From Sulfurovum indicum (lineage in GTDB: Bacteria; Campylobacterota; Campylobacteria; Campylobacterales; Sulfurovaceae), in contig NZ_CP063164.1 of the NCBI RefSeq assembly GCF_014931715.1, forward strand, positions 2,046,001-2,110,000: a stretch of DNA of 64,000 bases. Direction: 5' to 3'. Each line of letters opens with the position of its first letter. Positions within the stretch are counted from its first letter, which is position 1. The notes under the pieces were generated by a model. It ran no database searches and was not told the DNA's origin. It saw nothing but the letters and a program-made list of their open reading frames with translations. The translations under genes and the position numbers were made by a program. Below are positions 19,229-27,491 of this stretch, piece after piece.

Positions 19229-19887
19229 AGCTTTTTATCGGGCCGCTGATCATCCGGAAGCTTACACAGATCTGCTTCATCAAACATCTCGACTTTGGGA
19301 ATGGCTATAGCGATCAAGGCAAGCACAATACCAAAAATCAGCACAACCATATGTTCATTGCCTTTGAAAAAATCTGTCAATACCATCTTCCCTGTGTTCT
19401 CTCCCATCAGTGGCTTAAAGAAGTCATCATAGTAGAGTGTGAAGACCAGACCACCCAGCAAACCTCCAATCGCTCCTACCAGCACATCAATACGCCCCTC
19501 AGCAATAGAGACCGGCCCTGTTCCCGGACATTTCCCAAAAATCGCCATAGAGATACCAAAAAGAATTCCTCCTATGACCAGTCCCGGCCACATGATCGGC
19601 TTGACATGGTAATGTGCATCACCGGCTTCGATCATGAAATAAAGCCCTATACTGGTCAGTCCCACTGCGAGGAAAAGCATCTTTGGTACAATAGTGTCCT
19701 TAAGCATTGCAAAGCCTGCGATCTTCTCAAACTTGTCTACACGGGAGTATTGGATGATCCCGCCGAAGATCACACCGATGAGAAACACCAGTGCCAAAGA
19801 GCCGTGTCCCTGATTGATCACATTTTCGAACATCTGTATGATACGTGAAGCCAGGTCGTCACCCTGCAGTTTAACAATAACATCCAT
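19225..19887 (-). CDS. YeeE/YedE-family transporter, second half
   Basis: 220-aa polytopic membrane protein of the YeeE/YedE (DUF395, TsuA/SoxT-like) family. Visible features are the family cysteine motif FGKCPGTGPVSIAEG and several hydrophobic spans. Family members import thiosulfate or related sulfur compounds. It follows the 168-aa gene upstream by one base, and the two together resemble one full-length transporter split in two. Confidence 0.88.
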   Translation of the reverse strand: MDVIVKLQGDDLASRIIQMFENVINQGHGSLALVFLIGVIFGGIIQYSRVDKFEKIAGFAMLKDTIVPKMLFLAVGLTSIGLYFMIEAGDAHYHVKPIMWPGLVIGGILFGISMAIFGKCPGTGPVSIAEGRIDVLVGAIGGLLGGLVFTLYYDDFFKPLMGENTGKMVLTDFFKGNEHMVVLIFGIVLALIAIAIPKVEMFDEADLCKLPDDQRPDKKL

Positions 19888-19888
19888 C

Positions 19889-20395
19889 CTACTTCTCCTT
19901 CACGTTGTAGAACAGGCGACCGGTAACGATCACTGTCACCAACACTACACCGCCAAAGATCATTGAAGAGATCGCCATCTGGCTCATTCCGGATAGAAAA
20001 TGCCCCGAAGTGCACCCGCCTGCCATTCTTGCCCCGATGATCATAATGAATCCTGAAGCAAAGCTCCAAAGTAGCCTGGAGAGTACTGACGTGTTCTTAT
20101 ACTTTTTCCATCCGCTTGGGATAAGGGAAAAACGGAAGCTTTTCGTAATAAATACTGAAGTAATAAATCCTCCGAACAATGCACCAAAAAGCATCACTCC
20201 TTCCCAGGCACCGGGATCTTGAATATGTTTGAGATAACTGTATTGCTCAGGGTCAAGATCAAAAATGATCCCGGCAAAGTAGGGAACATAGGTCGAAGCA
20301 CCGATCGGCCTGTCAGCACCGAAAATAGAGAAAGTCAATAAAAGCAGCAGAGACATCAAAATACCGCCCATCCACCAAGGTAATCTGTTCATCAT
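19889..20395 (-). CDS. YeeE/YedE-family transporter, first half
   Basis: 168-aa membrane protein with the GARMAGGCTSGHFLSGMSQ signature of the YeeE/YedE family, including its conserved cysteine. It starts MMNRLPWWMGG, and two ATGs are possible. It pairs with the 220-aa gene downstream and probably moves reduced sulfur across the inner membrane. A sulfur-oxidising lifestyle would explain its presence. Confidence 0.88.
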   Translation of the reverse strand: MMNRLPWWMGGILMSLLLLLTFSIFGADRPIGASTYVPYFAGIIFDLDPEQYSYLKHIQDPGAWEGVMLFGALFGGFITSVFITKSFRFSLIPSGWKKYKNTSVLSRLLWSFASGFIMIIGARMAGGCTSGHFLSGMSQMAISSMIFGGVVLVTVIVTGRLFYNVKEK

Positions 20396-20490
20396 CTGAA
20401 AATTCCTTAATTTTTTCAGAATTATAACAAAAATATATGCATAGTATAATATTTAATTATCTTATATTCTTCTTCAGTCTCTTTGAAAAT

Positions 20491-21765
20491 CTATTCCCCC
20501 ACAGCCAGGGCATAAAGTACCATCTCTTCGTTTTCCAAAAAGGCATTGACCTCATCATCATAATAGGCACCGATTCCCGAACACCCAAGCCCAAGGTAAT
20601 TTGCTGCAATATAGAGACGGTGCCCCACAATACCCGCTTTTTGATAAAGTGCCTGATAGTTTCTTCCCCTGGAAGTCAGAAAAAATGCCAATGCCCCTTG
20701 TGTAGAAAGATTATACTGCTCCAGAGAGAGATACCCTGCCTCTTTACTGAAGTCACCATATTTCAGATATTCACCATCTTTATAGAGTCCCAACGGCATA
20801 TCAAGTACTCTGTTGACAAAAACATAAACACTTACCTCTTCATCACAGTCACTCAAAACAGGCTGTGAGAGTATTTCCATAATGTAATTGAATTGCCCCT
20901 TGGTAATAGCCTGTGTATCAAATTGTCGTTGTGATCTTCGGGTAAAGATCGTCTCTTTAAGTTTTTGGGGTTCATAGGTAAACGCAGGGGCTTTGATCTG
21001 TTTTTGACACCCGGAAAGTGTCATACTCTCGATATAGGCTTGTACTATGATCTCATTTTCTTCAAAAGTACGGCTGCCATCCACATAGGGCAGAGAGAAT
21101 TCGAGGGGATTGACCTCCTGTCCCGGTACCGGTACGGCAACACTTGCTCCTCCCAAAAACCACTCCCGCTCCGTAAACCCGAACATACTATTCAGTTTCT
21201 TACGATCGATCAGGTAACGTATCTGTGTTGCATGAGGTTTGAGCAGAGCACTGGCTTCAATACATCCAAGCAGATGACCTGCATCCAGAAGAGCGTAGCG
21301 GAAGGCTCTGTTCCTGTATTTCCATGCCGAACGCCAATAGACAGCAGAAACAAGGAATAGATACCCTTTCATTGCTCTTTTATACCCAAAGTAAGGTTCT
21401 ATTCCCTCTTTATCAGTAATTTTATGTAACAGTGTCAACGAAGAGCTGCTTACTTCAAAATGATAGATACCGTCTTGCTTTCCCTGAACACCCCGTATCT
21501 GCATATACAATTCATTGGGGTAAAGTGCTCCGGCACTGGGATTGATGCGCAAGTAGTACTCAATACCGGGATATGATTTTTTGGCACTCAGCCCTGCAAT
21601 ATGATACAAAAAGAGATCTTCAGGGTCTTCCATCTTCAAGCTAAAACGTTCACAGTTTTCCGGATAAACCTTGTAAGTAGAAGGCTGATCTTCCCAACTT
21701 AGCCGGTTGGGGGATGTCCGTACCGAAGCATAAGAGTGTTTTGTCTCAGTATGATACCAGAACAT
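20491..21765 (-). CDS. SagB/ThcOx-like nitroreductase-family oxidoreductase
   Basis: 424-aa protein with two tandem nitroreductase-fold halves, as in SagB-type dehydrogenases. Features seen include YYLRINPSAGALYPNELY in the first half, and the C-terminal half beginning near TIFTRRSQRQFDTQAITKGQF and ending GLGCSGIGAYYDDEVNAFLE. SagB enzymes are FMN-dependent and oxidise azolines in peptide natural products, but stand-alone homologues in environmental bacteria have no known substrate. The start codon overlaps the stop of the upstream DUF309 gene (TGATG). No peptide precursor or YcaO gene is visible nearby. Confidence 0.8.
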   Translation of the reverse strand: MFWYHTETKHSYASVRTSPNRLSWEDQPSTYKVYPENCERFSLKMEDPEDLFLYHIAGLSAKKSYPGIEYYLRINPSAGALYPNELYMQIRGVQGKQDGIYHFEVSSSSLTLLHKITDKEGIEPYFGYKRAMKGYLFLVSAVYWRSAWKYRNRAFRYALLDAGHLLGCIEASALLKPHATQIRYLIDRKKLNSMFGFTEREWFLGGASVAVPVPGQEVNPLEFSLPYVDGSRTFEENEIIVQAYIESMTLSGCQKQIKAPAFTYEPQKLKETIFTRRSQRQFDTQAITKGQFNYIMEILSQPVLSDCDEEVSVYVFVNRVLDMPLGLYKDGEYLKYGDFSKEAGYLSLEQYNLSTQGALAFFLTSRGRNYQALYQKAGIVGHRLYIAANYLGLGCSGIGAYYDDEVNAFLENEEMVLYALAVGE

Positions 21766-22115
21766 CAGCCAAAAATCTCCTGGTGTTGACTTTTCAGCGA
21801 CTCTATTTTTTTACATGCTGATACGAACAGCTCGTAATGTGCTATCCCTGTCTGACAAAGGTGCTTGTGTCGCTCATAGGAGGCAATAACTCTGTATGCC
21901 TTCCCTGCATAGTTATCCCTGTGGCGCTTGATATGCTCAAAACTTACCGCACCGTTGATCAATCCCTTAACCAGGTTGGCAAGCGGATGCTTTTGCAAAC
22001 GTAGAGGGTGCCATGCCTCTTCCAATACTTCGTGTGCTTCAAAATACTTTTCTGCATCCAACAGTTCCAGATAGTGTTTCAAAGCTCCTTCAAGATCTTC
22101 ATTCATTGTCAACAT
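21765..22115 (-). CDS. DUF309-family protein
   Basis: 116 aa from an ATG with an AAGGAA site 6 bases upstream. The all-helical DUF309 signature is clear: YFEAHEVLEEAWHPLRLQKHPLANLVKGLINGAVSFEH. Function is unknown in the family, and the conserved His/Glu residues suggest metal or ligand binding. It is translationally coupled to the SagB-like gene, so the two may act together. Confidence 0.8.
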   Translation of the reverse strand: MLTMNEDLEGALKHYLELLDAEKYFEAHEVLEEAWHPLRLQKHPLANLVKGLINGAVSFEHIKRHRDNYAGKAYRVIASYERHKHLCQTGIAHYELFVSACKKIESLKSQHQEIFG

Positions 22116-22206
22116 CAATTATTCCTTATACGATAATAGGGGAGTAACCCGCCTTCTGCTATTACAACCACTTTCCTCTTTCCAGGAACAGCGTACGTAC
22201 CGGGAC

Positions 22207-24228
22207 CTATTTCTGCCATAGAGGTCCAACCTGGTCTTTTTTCATCTGCTCTATCTTCTCAATCAGCTTGTCAATATCCTTCTCCTGTGCAAAACACTGG
22301 CCGATACCACAGGCAAGATACCCCTCTGCTTCTTGTGCTTTGCTTAAAACGAATGGATACCGTATACTGTCGATCTGTTTGTGTGCCTTCTGTAACACCC
22401 TCTTCTCTGCATGGATCGTTACATCTCCCTGTTTCAGCCTCATATAGGTCTGAAACAGCTTTGGTGCCTTAGAAGGCTCTGTCTCTAAAATACCGCCATG
22501 CTCGGCAATACTCTCCTCTACGATCTTCAAATAGCTTCTCTTCTCCGTCAAACTTGCCAGACGCAACAGGCTCTCCAGCATAACACTGAGTGCCGAAGTA
22601 TAATAGCGGTCATCAAAATCTGCCAATACTCCTATCTTACTGCTGCTTAGATACCACTGCTTTTTTCTATAAAACTTTTCTATTGATTCTTTGGCAAGCT
22701 GTTCAGAGTATTTCAGGTACTCTGCATGATAGGTTTGTTCATACCCTTCGATAAGCGCATCCGTCAAAAAAGCATAATCCTCAAGGATCGCTTTTTGTAC
22801 GGGCACCGTTTCAGGGAGCGTATAGTGGTAGAGTACTCCATCCCGAAACATTGTTTCAAACAGCTTTTTCAAATGCTTTTTGCCCAATTCTGTATACTTG
22901 GCATCGATTTTCCCGGCATAGAACAGTGCTTTTATCATCATGGCATTCCAGGCAGTAATGATCTTTCTGTCCACAAAAGGAAAGTGTCGTTTTTGTCTCA
23001 CACTCTGTAAATACTTCTTCAGCTCTTCTGCACGATTTGGCTTTGTGCCTGAGCTTATATGCAGATGGGAAAATTCTCCATCCACATTACCATCCTCTTC
23101 TATACCATAGTAGTTCAGTACTGCTTCAACCTCTTCTTTTCCCCACCCTTCTGCCAAAAGTGCTTCCTGGACTTTGAGATAGTCATAAATGTAATATCCT
23201 CCTTCTTCCCCGTCACTATCCGCATCACTTGCAGAGAGAAAGAGACCCTCACAGGTAAAATGTTTTTCCATATGGGCAATCGTCTCTTCAACGACCTGTT
23301 TGCAGACAGGATCTTCTGTCAGCAGATACATTTGTACATAAACCGGTATCATCTCAGCATTGGTATAGAGCATTTTCTCAAAATGGGGGTTTAGCCAGGC
23401 CTCATCAGTCGTATAACGGAAAAAGCCTCCTTCCACCTGATCATAAACACCGCTCTGTGCCATTTTATGAAGAGTCTCTTTAGCCATTTTCAAAGCATCT
23501 CTGTCACCACTTAACCTGTAGGCAGTCAACAGAAGTTCGATTTTGGATGCCTCAGGATATTTGGGTCTGAAAGCAAATCCGCCATACTGTTCATCATAGG
23601 TTTTGGCTATCTCACTCACAGCCTGTTGTATCATCTGACTCAATACCCCTGCTTTCAACTCTTGACGTTTACTCTCTTCCTCTGCCAATTTTTTGTAAAA
23701 ATCAATTCTTCTGTTAAATACTTTTGGCTTCTTTTGCAATGCAGCAAACTCCGGCAGCAGCTTCATCAGTCCTTTAGAGCCGTATCCCTCCTCTTTTGGA
23801 ATATAGGTTGCCAGATGGAATACTTCTCTATTAGGAGAGAGAAACACACTTAACGGCCATCCACCGCGCTTGCCGTATCTCTGTAAAAAAAGCTTCTGGT
23901 ACTTCTTATCGATCTGAGGATACTCTTCTCTGTCAACTTTTATGGAAATATAATGATCATTCAGGAGTTTGGCCACACTTTCATCGCGAAAACTCTCCTG
24001 CTCCATCTCATGACACCAGTGACAGGTACTGTATCCAATGGAAAGAAAGATCAGCTTCTGTTCTATTTTGGCTTTTTCAAATGCTTCTTCTCCCCACGGA
24101 TACCAGTGAACAGGATTATGTGCATGTTGCTGAAGATAGGGGGATTTTTCATCAACAAGCGCATTGGTATAGTTGTGTTCAGCATGTAACAGAACCATAC
24201 AGGCAATCAACACCATCCACTTTTTCAT
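22207..24228 (-). CDS. Exported DUF255 thioredoxin-domain protein
   Basis: 673 aa from [16 protein letters not shown], which is a signal peptide; the longer reading frame runs back into the divergent zinc-finger gene and was rejected. The N-terminal thioredoxin-like (DUF255, YyaL/SSP411-type) domain has CHWC in [15 protein letters not shown], followed by a long alpha/alpha-barrel region like N-acylglucosamine epimerases. Most homologues are cytosolic, so the signal peptide is unusual. A glycosylation sequon (EHNYT, N19) lies just after the expected cleavage site. Biochemical role unknown. Confidence 0.85.
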   Translation of the reverse strand: MKKWMVLIACMVLLHAEHNYTNALVDEKSPYLQQHAHNPVHWYPWGEEAFEKAKIEQKLIFLSIGYSTCHWCHEMEQESFRDESVAKLLNDHYISIKVDREEYPQIDKKYQKLFLQRYGKRGGWPLSVFLSPNREVFHLATYIPKEEGYGSKGLMKLLPEFAALQKKPKVFNRRIDFYKKLAEEESKRQELKAGVLSQMIQQAVSEIAKTYDEQYGGFAFRPKYPEASKIELLLTAYRLSGDRDALKMAKETLHKMAQSGVYDQVEGGFFRYTTDEAWLNPHFEKMLYTNAEMIPVYVQMYLLTEDPVCKQVVEETIAHMEKHFTCEGLFLSASDADSDGEEGGYYIYDYLKVQEALLAEGWGKEEVEAVLNYYGIEEDGNVDGEFSHLHISSGTKPNRAEELKKYLQSVRQKRHFPFVDRKIITAWNAMMIKALFYAGKIDAKYTELGKKHLKKLFETMFRDGVLYHYTLPETVPVQKAILEDYAFLTDALIEGYEQTYHAEYLKYSEQLAKESIEKFYRKKQWYLSSSKIGVLADFDDRYYTSALSVMLESLLRLASLTEKRSYLKIVEESIAEHGGILETEPSKAPKLFQTYMRLKQGDVTIHAEKRVLQKAHKQIDSIRYPFVLSKAQEAEGYLACGIGQCFAQEKDIDKLIEKIEQMKKDQVGPLWQK

Positions 24229-24286
24229 ACTTATCTTCTCACTTATGTTATACTTTACATCAACTATACCATAAAAAGCAGTCATC

Positions 24287-24625
24287 ATGAGAAAAGAAGA
24301 GAAAGAGATACTCAAAAAAAAGATTGAAGACGATATTGCCAAACTTAAAGTACAGATAGCCGCCCTTGAAGAAAAGACCAGGCCCATTACACCGGACTGT
24401 TCTCTTGGAAGGCTCACCAGACTTGAGGCGATGGGAGAACAGCATGTCAATAACAGAGTACTTGATGAGTCCAAACTTCGTCTTATCAGACTTCAAAATG
24501 CGCTGCTTCGTATTGACAAGCCGGTGTTCGGCATCTGCATTAAATGTGATGACCCTATAGGTTTTGAACGGATGAAAATACGTCCTGAAAGTATACGATG
24601 TGTGGAGTGTGCAGGTAACAGGTAA
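24287..24625 (+). CDS. DksA/TraR-family zinc-finger protein
   Basis: 112 aa. A coiled-coil-like N-terminus ([28 protein letters not shown]) is followed by a C-terminal four-cysteine finger, CIKC then CVEC 17 residues later. Family members bind the RNA polymerase secondary channel and act with ppGpp, or are short DksA-like paralogues. It runs divergent from the DUF255 gene, with a 58-bp gap containing TATACT-type boxes. Confidence 0.85.
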   Translation: MRKEEKEILKKKIEDDIAKLKVQIAALEEKTRPITPDCSLGRLTRLEAMGEQHVNNRVLDESKLRLIRLQNALLRIDKPVFGICIKCDDPIGFERMKIRPESIRCVECAGNR

Positions 24626-24660
24626 CTGTCAGGCAGCAAGATAACACAGGATAGGTTTTA

Positions 24661-24737
24661 AGGATCGCCACAAGGGCGACGACCCCTACAGTCGGAACGG
24701 TGCAGATTGATGTAGGGGTAACCCCTGTGGTTACCCT
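24661..24737. repeat. Imperfect palindromic intergenic repeat
   Basis: AGGATCGCCACAAGGGCGAC...CCCCTACA on the left is mirrored by TGTAGGGGTAACCCCTGTGGTTACCCT on the right, about 30 bp per arm around a 20-bp centre. It has the look of the GC-rich REP-like elements scattered between genes in many bacteria. Here it ends the zinc-finger gene transcript. Only one copy is in this window. Confidence 0.65.
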
Positions 24738-24758
24738 CTCAATATACTTTTTGACTCA

Positions 24759-24986
24759 CTATATATACCCTCGTTTCACCATCCCCACCGCCATCGCAAG
24801 TGACATGCCGTCATTGTGATACCCTTCGGTATGACAGTTCTCACATGTATCTCCGCATTCAAAATTCAGATCTTCCACGATCTGCTCCCACTTTTCTATC
24901 TTATGTTCTTTAATATACTTGGCGATCTCCCCCAATGTCTTGTTATGACAATGGCAGATCATCATATCAGCAGTCGGCATTTCCAT
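24759..24986 (-). CDS. BFD-like [2Fe-2S]-binding small protein
   Basis: 75 aa. MMICHCHNKTLGEIAKYI gives a CxC pair and FECGDTCENC gives a second cysteine group about 35 residues later, the layout of the bacterioferritin-associated ferredoxin fold (CxC...CxxC). Such domains carry electrons or regulate iron release. The C-terminal 20 residues are outside the usual domain. Moderate certainty. Confidence 0.6.
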   Translation of the reverse strand: MEMPTADMMICHCHNKTLGEIAKYIKEHKIEKWEQIVEDLNFECGDTCENCHTEGYHNDGMSLAMAVGMVKRGYI

Positions 24987-25038
24987 AAATAATAGTACCT
25001 TTTTATAAAAGCTTTTCGATAGGAAAGCATACCGAAAC

Positions 25039-25066
25039 TATTCATTATTCACTATTAATTATTCAT
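25039..25066. repeat. AT-rich short-word repeat
   Basis: Repeated ATTCATTATTCACTATTAATTATTCAT words lie just past the stop of the S24 repressor gene. Such words recur between genes in many AT-rich genomes. No function is evident. Confidence 0.4.
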
Positions 25067-25074
25067 ATTGAGAA

Positions 25075-25728
25075 TCAAAGACTCTCAATATTCCCAACAA
25101 CTTTCCCAACAATTGTCACCTCATCAGGTGCAAGGACTTCCGGAGAATAGGCCTTGTTGTCAGAAATAAGCTCTACCATGCCATCGGCTCTTTGACGGAT
25201 GCGCTTAATAAAAAGCCCTGCCGTAGTTGCTGCAATAAAGATACCGTCTTTATTAATATTGGTCTGCGTTCTGTCCACAAAGACAATACTTCCATCCTGC
25301 AGTGTCGGCTCCATCGATTCTCCGTCCACATGAATCGCTTCAAGTTCTGTATTGCCCATTCCTACCATATTCTGCATGATCTTCTCATCGACCGTGATCG
25401 TTTCATAGTTCTCATCAAATACTTCTGCTCCCCCTCCGGCACTGGCCCGGATATCTGCAAAATAACGTACCTGAAAGAACTTCTCAGTCTGTTCTTTGAG
25501 CATATCAACTGTCTGATCAAAAAAGAGCCAGTTTACTGATATCTTTTTCAGTGCACAGAAAGCAAGTATCTCCTCATAAGGAATAGAGTTTCTTTTTTTC
25601 ATGGTCGCAAAGGTCGCCTGTGGTATATTCAGTGCATTGGCTACATCTTTATCAAACACTTTTCCCCCGATCTTTGTCTCGGAGATCACATCTTTCAGTT
25701 TTTCTATAATTTCAGCCAGTGTCAACAT
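25075..25728 (-). CDS. CI/LexA-like S24-peptidase transcriptional repressor
   Basis: 217 aa from MLTLAEIIEKL (AGGAG 7 bases upstream). The N-terminal phage-CI-type helix-turn-helix is at about residues 20-60 (GKVFDKDVANALNIPQATFATMKKR). The C-terminal S24 (LexA/CI/UmuD) domain has nucleophile Ser138 in GESMEPTL and general-base Lys175 in LFIKRIR. The candidate self-cleavage site is Ala97-Gly98 in ASAGGG. All residues for RecA-stimulated autocleavage are therefore present. Its promoter carries an autoregulatory operator, and the same operator lies upstream of recA, so I propose a LexA-like SOS repressor role. Stray prophage repressor is the alternative, but no phage genes are nearby. Confidence 0.88.
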   Translation of the reverse strand: MLTLAEIIEKLKDVISETKIGGKVFDKDVANALNIPQATFATMKKRNSIPYEEILAFCALKKISVNWLFFDQTVDMLKEQTEKFFQVRYFADIRASAGGGAEVFDENYETITVDEKIMQNMVGMGNTELEAIHVDGESMEPTLQDGSIVFVDRTQTNINKDGIFIAATTAGLFIKRIRQRADGMVELISDNKAYSPEVLAPDEVTIVGKVVGNIESL

Positions 25729-25752
25729 CATCAAACTCCTTTTATATAGTAT

Positions 25753-25764
25753 ATATGTCAAATT
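25753..25764. promoter_or_regulatory. Operator half-site over repressor -10
   Basis: ATATGTCAAATT repeats, in inverted orientation, the AATTTGACATAT arm of the full operator 39 bp away (centre to centre, near four helical turns). It overlaps the repressor's TATAAT box, so binding here would block the gene's own transcription. It matches only the left half of the 17-bp palindrome. Confidence 0.6.
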
Positions 25765-25767
25765 ATA
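25762..25767 (-). promoter_or_regulatory. -10 box of S24 repressor gene
   Basis: A perfect TATAAT on the minus strand lies 34 bp upstream of the repressor start codon. The best -35 candidate (TTGTCA, inside the operator) is 20 bases upstream, slightly too far, so the -35 is uncertain. Confidence 0.6.
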
Positions 25768-25785
25768 GACTTTTTTTCTTAAAAG

Positions 25786-25802
25786 TATGACAATTTGACA
25801 TA
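25786..25802. promoter_or_regulatory. Candidate SOS-type operator, repressor promoter
   Basis: TATGACAATTTGACATA is a 17-bp near-perfect palindrome of form TATGnCAAnTTGnCATA, flanked by AAAAG and TTTT. It lies between the divergent repressor gene and the 37-codon gene and contains TTGACA, a possible -35 for the latter. The same sequence with one change occurs upstream of recA (56475-56491). Confidence 0.75.
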
Positions 25803-25865
25803 TTTTAATATAAATATATAGCATTAATATATATTTTGTATAGAAAACAACTCAAGGAGAGAAAG

Positions 25866-25979
25866 ATGGATTACAAATTGAACAAAGAACTACTCAGCTA
25901 TGCAGTAAAAATGGGGTGTAAGACAGCAGCGGATTTCGCACTTTTTCTCAAAGCAAGGGAGTCTATTTTGGCACTATAA
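25866..25979 (+). CDS. 37-aa protein divergent from S24 repressor
   Basis: MDYKLNKELLSYAVKMGCKT... ending KARESILAL. A strong AGGAG site lies 6 bases before the ATG. It is a mostly helical, soluble-looking peptide with no membrane span and no family I recognise. A helix-turn-helix-like stretch (VKMGCKTAADFALFL) is possible. It shares the operator-bearing divergent promoter region with the S24 repressor, so it may be derepressed by DNA damage, either as a Cro-like partner or as a small effector. Confidence 0.6.
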   Translation: MDYKLNKELLSYAVKMGCKTAADFALFLKARESILAL

Positions 25980-26194
25980 GTGCTAAGTGCAATTTTTCAT
26001 AAGTGACCTTAAGCGGTCAAGAAGTTTGACTCAAAAAACTTATATTGCCCTACAAACTTTCCAGCATGGAGCAGGCAACTGACAACACATCAGTTCTTCT
26101 GCTTTTCTTTTTTTTCATTGCTTCGTTTCTCTTTTTTCGTTGTGCTGCTACAAAGAAAAAAGAAATGAAGAGGGATACAAGAGATAATAGTATC
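25980..26194. other. Intergenic region between small gene and moeA
   Basis: 215 bp between convergent genes. A GACC-TTAAGC-GGTC hairpin (about 26006-26020) follows the small gene. At 26121-26171 two pyrimidine/purine-rich arms (CTTCGTTTCTCTTTTTTCGTTG and CAAAGAAAAAAGAAATGAAG) can fold into a long AT-rich stem with a GCTGCT loop. It may serve as a two-way terminator. Confidence 0.45.
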
Positions 26195-27394
26195 TCAATC
26201 TAAAAGTAAAACCATTACCTCATCACCAACTTCTTTTGACGTATCCTCTTCAGAGGTAAAAAGCAGGGCAATATCTCCAAGCATATTTGTAAGGATGGCA
26301 GATGTACCGACTTTCTTTCCCTTGAAGTCAACATAGTATTCTCCATGTATCAAAGAGACATTACAGGCAGTGAACTCCGCTTTTTTCGCACGCTTCACAA
26401 AAGGCTCTTTGAGCTTTGCTTTCACATGTTTGAGGGCAGACTTGCCTTTTTGAAGTTTTTCAATGAGCGGTACCACATAGACAAGAGCCATCACTGTCGC
26501 AGAGTAGGCAAACCCGGGCAGTCCAACAACAAACTTGTCTCCTTTACGTGCAACCATAATATGCTGTCCGGGTTTGACCCGCACACCTTTGAAAACCACT
26601 TCACAGCCAAGTTCAAAGATAACATCTTTGACAAAGTCAAAATCTCCTACACTCACGCCCCCTGTAGTCACGACAATATCACTTTTTTCCAACGCTTCCG
26701 AGACAGCTGCGGTAATACTCTCTTTATCATCTTTAATGCATCCAAGCTGCATGGAAATACCGTCATACTTCTTTACAATCGCCTCAATAACATAATTGTT
26801 TGAAGAGCGAATCTGGGCATCATTCATCTGAATCTCACCAAGATCAAGCAGTTCAGAGCCTGTAGAGAGTATGGAAACCGTCGGTTTTTCATAAACCAGG
26901 ACATGGACAATATTCAAACTGGCCAAGACACCGATATGGGAAAAGTCTATTTTCGTTCCTGCCTCAATAAGTTTCTGGCCTTTGGCATAATTCTCCCCTA
27001 TTTCACGGACAGCAAATCCCTGCGGAACTTCTTCTTTGATAAGAATCTCATCACCATCGATCTGTACATTCTCAATAGGGATAAGCGTATCAGCCCCTTC
27101 TGGCATCAGTGATCCCGTAAATGTCTTGATACAGGTGCCTCCTATCACCTTATCCCTAAGTGCCGAACCGGCCGGATTGATACTGGCAACTTTAAGTCTT
27201 CTCATCGCCTGATCTTCATGGATGATAGCATATCCATCCATTCCGGAAGTAGGAAATTCCGGTGAGTTGTGATCAGCAATAATATCTTCTGCCAGTACAT
27301 AACCGACTGCATCCATCAAATAGAGTTTTTTTGTTTTATATTTACTGACCTGCAACCCCTCAAGGAGTGCCATTGATTCATCAAAATGCATCAT
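26195..27394 (-). CDS. moeA: Molybdopterin molybdenumtransferase MoeA
   Basis: 399-aa enzyme inserting molybdate into adenylated molybdopterin to finish the Mo cofactor. MoeA features are the N-terminal DHNSPEFPTSGMDGYAI segment, the VVTTGGVSVGDFDFVKDV motif of the MogA-like domain III, and VGLPGFAYSATVMAL. It lies downstream of moaD and moaE on the same strand, so the cluster serves Mo/W enzymes. Confidence 0.95.
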   Translation of the reverse strand: MMHFDESMALLEGLQVSKYKTKKLYLMDAVGYVLAEDIIADHNSPEFPTSGMDGYAIIHEDQAMRRLKVASINPAGSALRDKVIGGTCIKTFTGSLMPEGADTLIPIENVQIDGDEILIKEEVPQGFAVREIGENYAKGQKLIEAGTKIDFSHIGVLASLNIVHVLVYEKPTVSILSTGSELLDLGEIQMNDAQIRSSNNYVIEAIVKKYDGISMQLGCIKDDKESITAAVSEALEKSDIVVTTGGVSVGDFDFVKDVIFELGCEVVFKGVRVKPGQHIMVARKGDKFVVGLPGFAYSATVMALVYVVPLIEKLQKGKSALKHVKAKLKEPFVKRAKKAEFTACNVSLIHGEYYVDFKGKKVGTSAILTNMLGDIALLFTSEEDTSKEVGDEVMVLLLD

Positions 27395-27426
27395 GTTAAA
27401 AAAGTTCCTTTTTTAGGTAGTAGAAA

Positions 27427-27480
27427 CAGGGAGTAGGGAGTAACAAAAGAAATTGCTACCTTGTTCCCTGCTCCCTACTC
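27427..27480. repeat. Inverted repeat between moaE and moeA
   Basis: GAGTAGGGAG (27431-27440) and its complement CTCCCTACTC (27471-27480), with AACAA/TTGTT pairing inside, form a hairpin made of the short words 'ggagtagggag' and 'cagggaaca'. It lies 12 bases past the moaE stop. It may be a transcript-end structure or a dispersed repeat. Confidence 0.5.
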
Positions 27481-27491
27481 CTCATATAAAG

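Noticed and set aside
24228-24474. Longer N-terminus of the DUF255 protein
   Set aside because: It would run through the divergent promoter into the DksA/TraR-like gene; the internal start gives a clean signal peptide with its own ribosome binding site.
25075-25824. S24 repressor as part of a prophage
   Set aside because: No integrase, terminase, capsid or other phage genes lie within reach; neighbours are housekeeping genes and the operator recurs at recA.
26066-26203. 45-codon plus-strand frame (MEQATDNTSVLLLFFF...) with a hydrophobic stretch
   Set aside because: No ribosome binding site, it overlaps the moeA end, and the hydrophobic part is simply one arm of a pyrimidine-rich hairpin.
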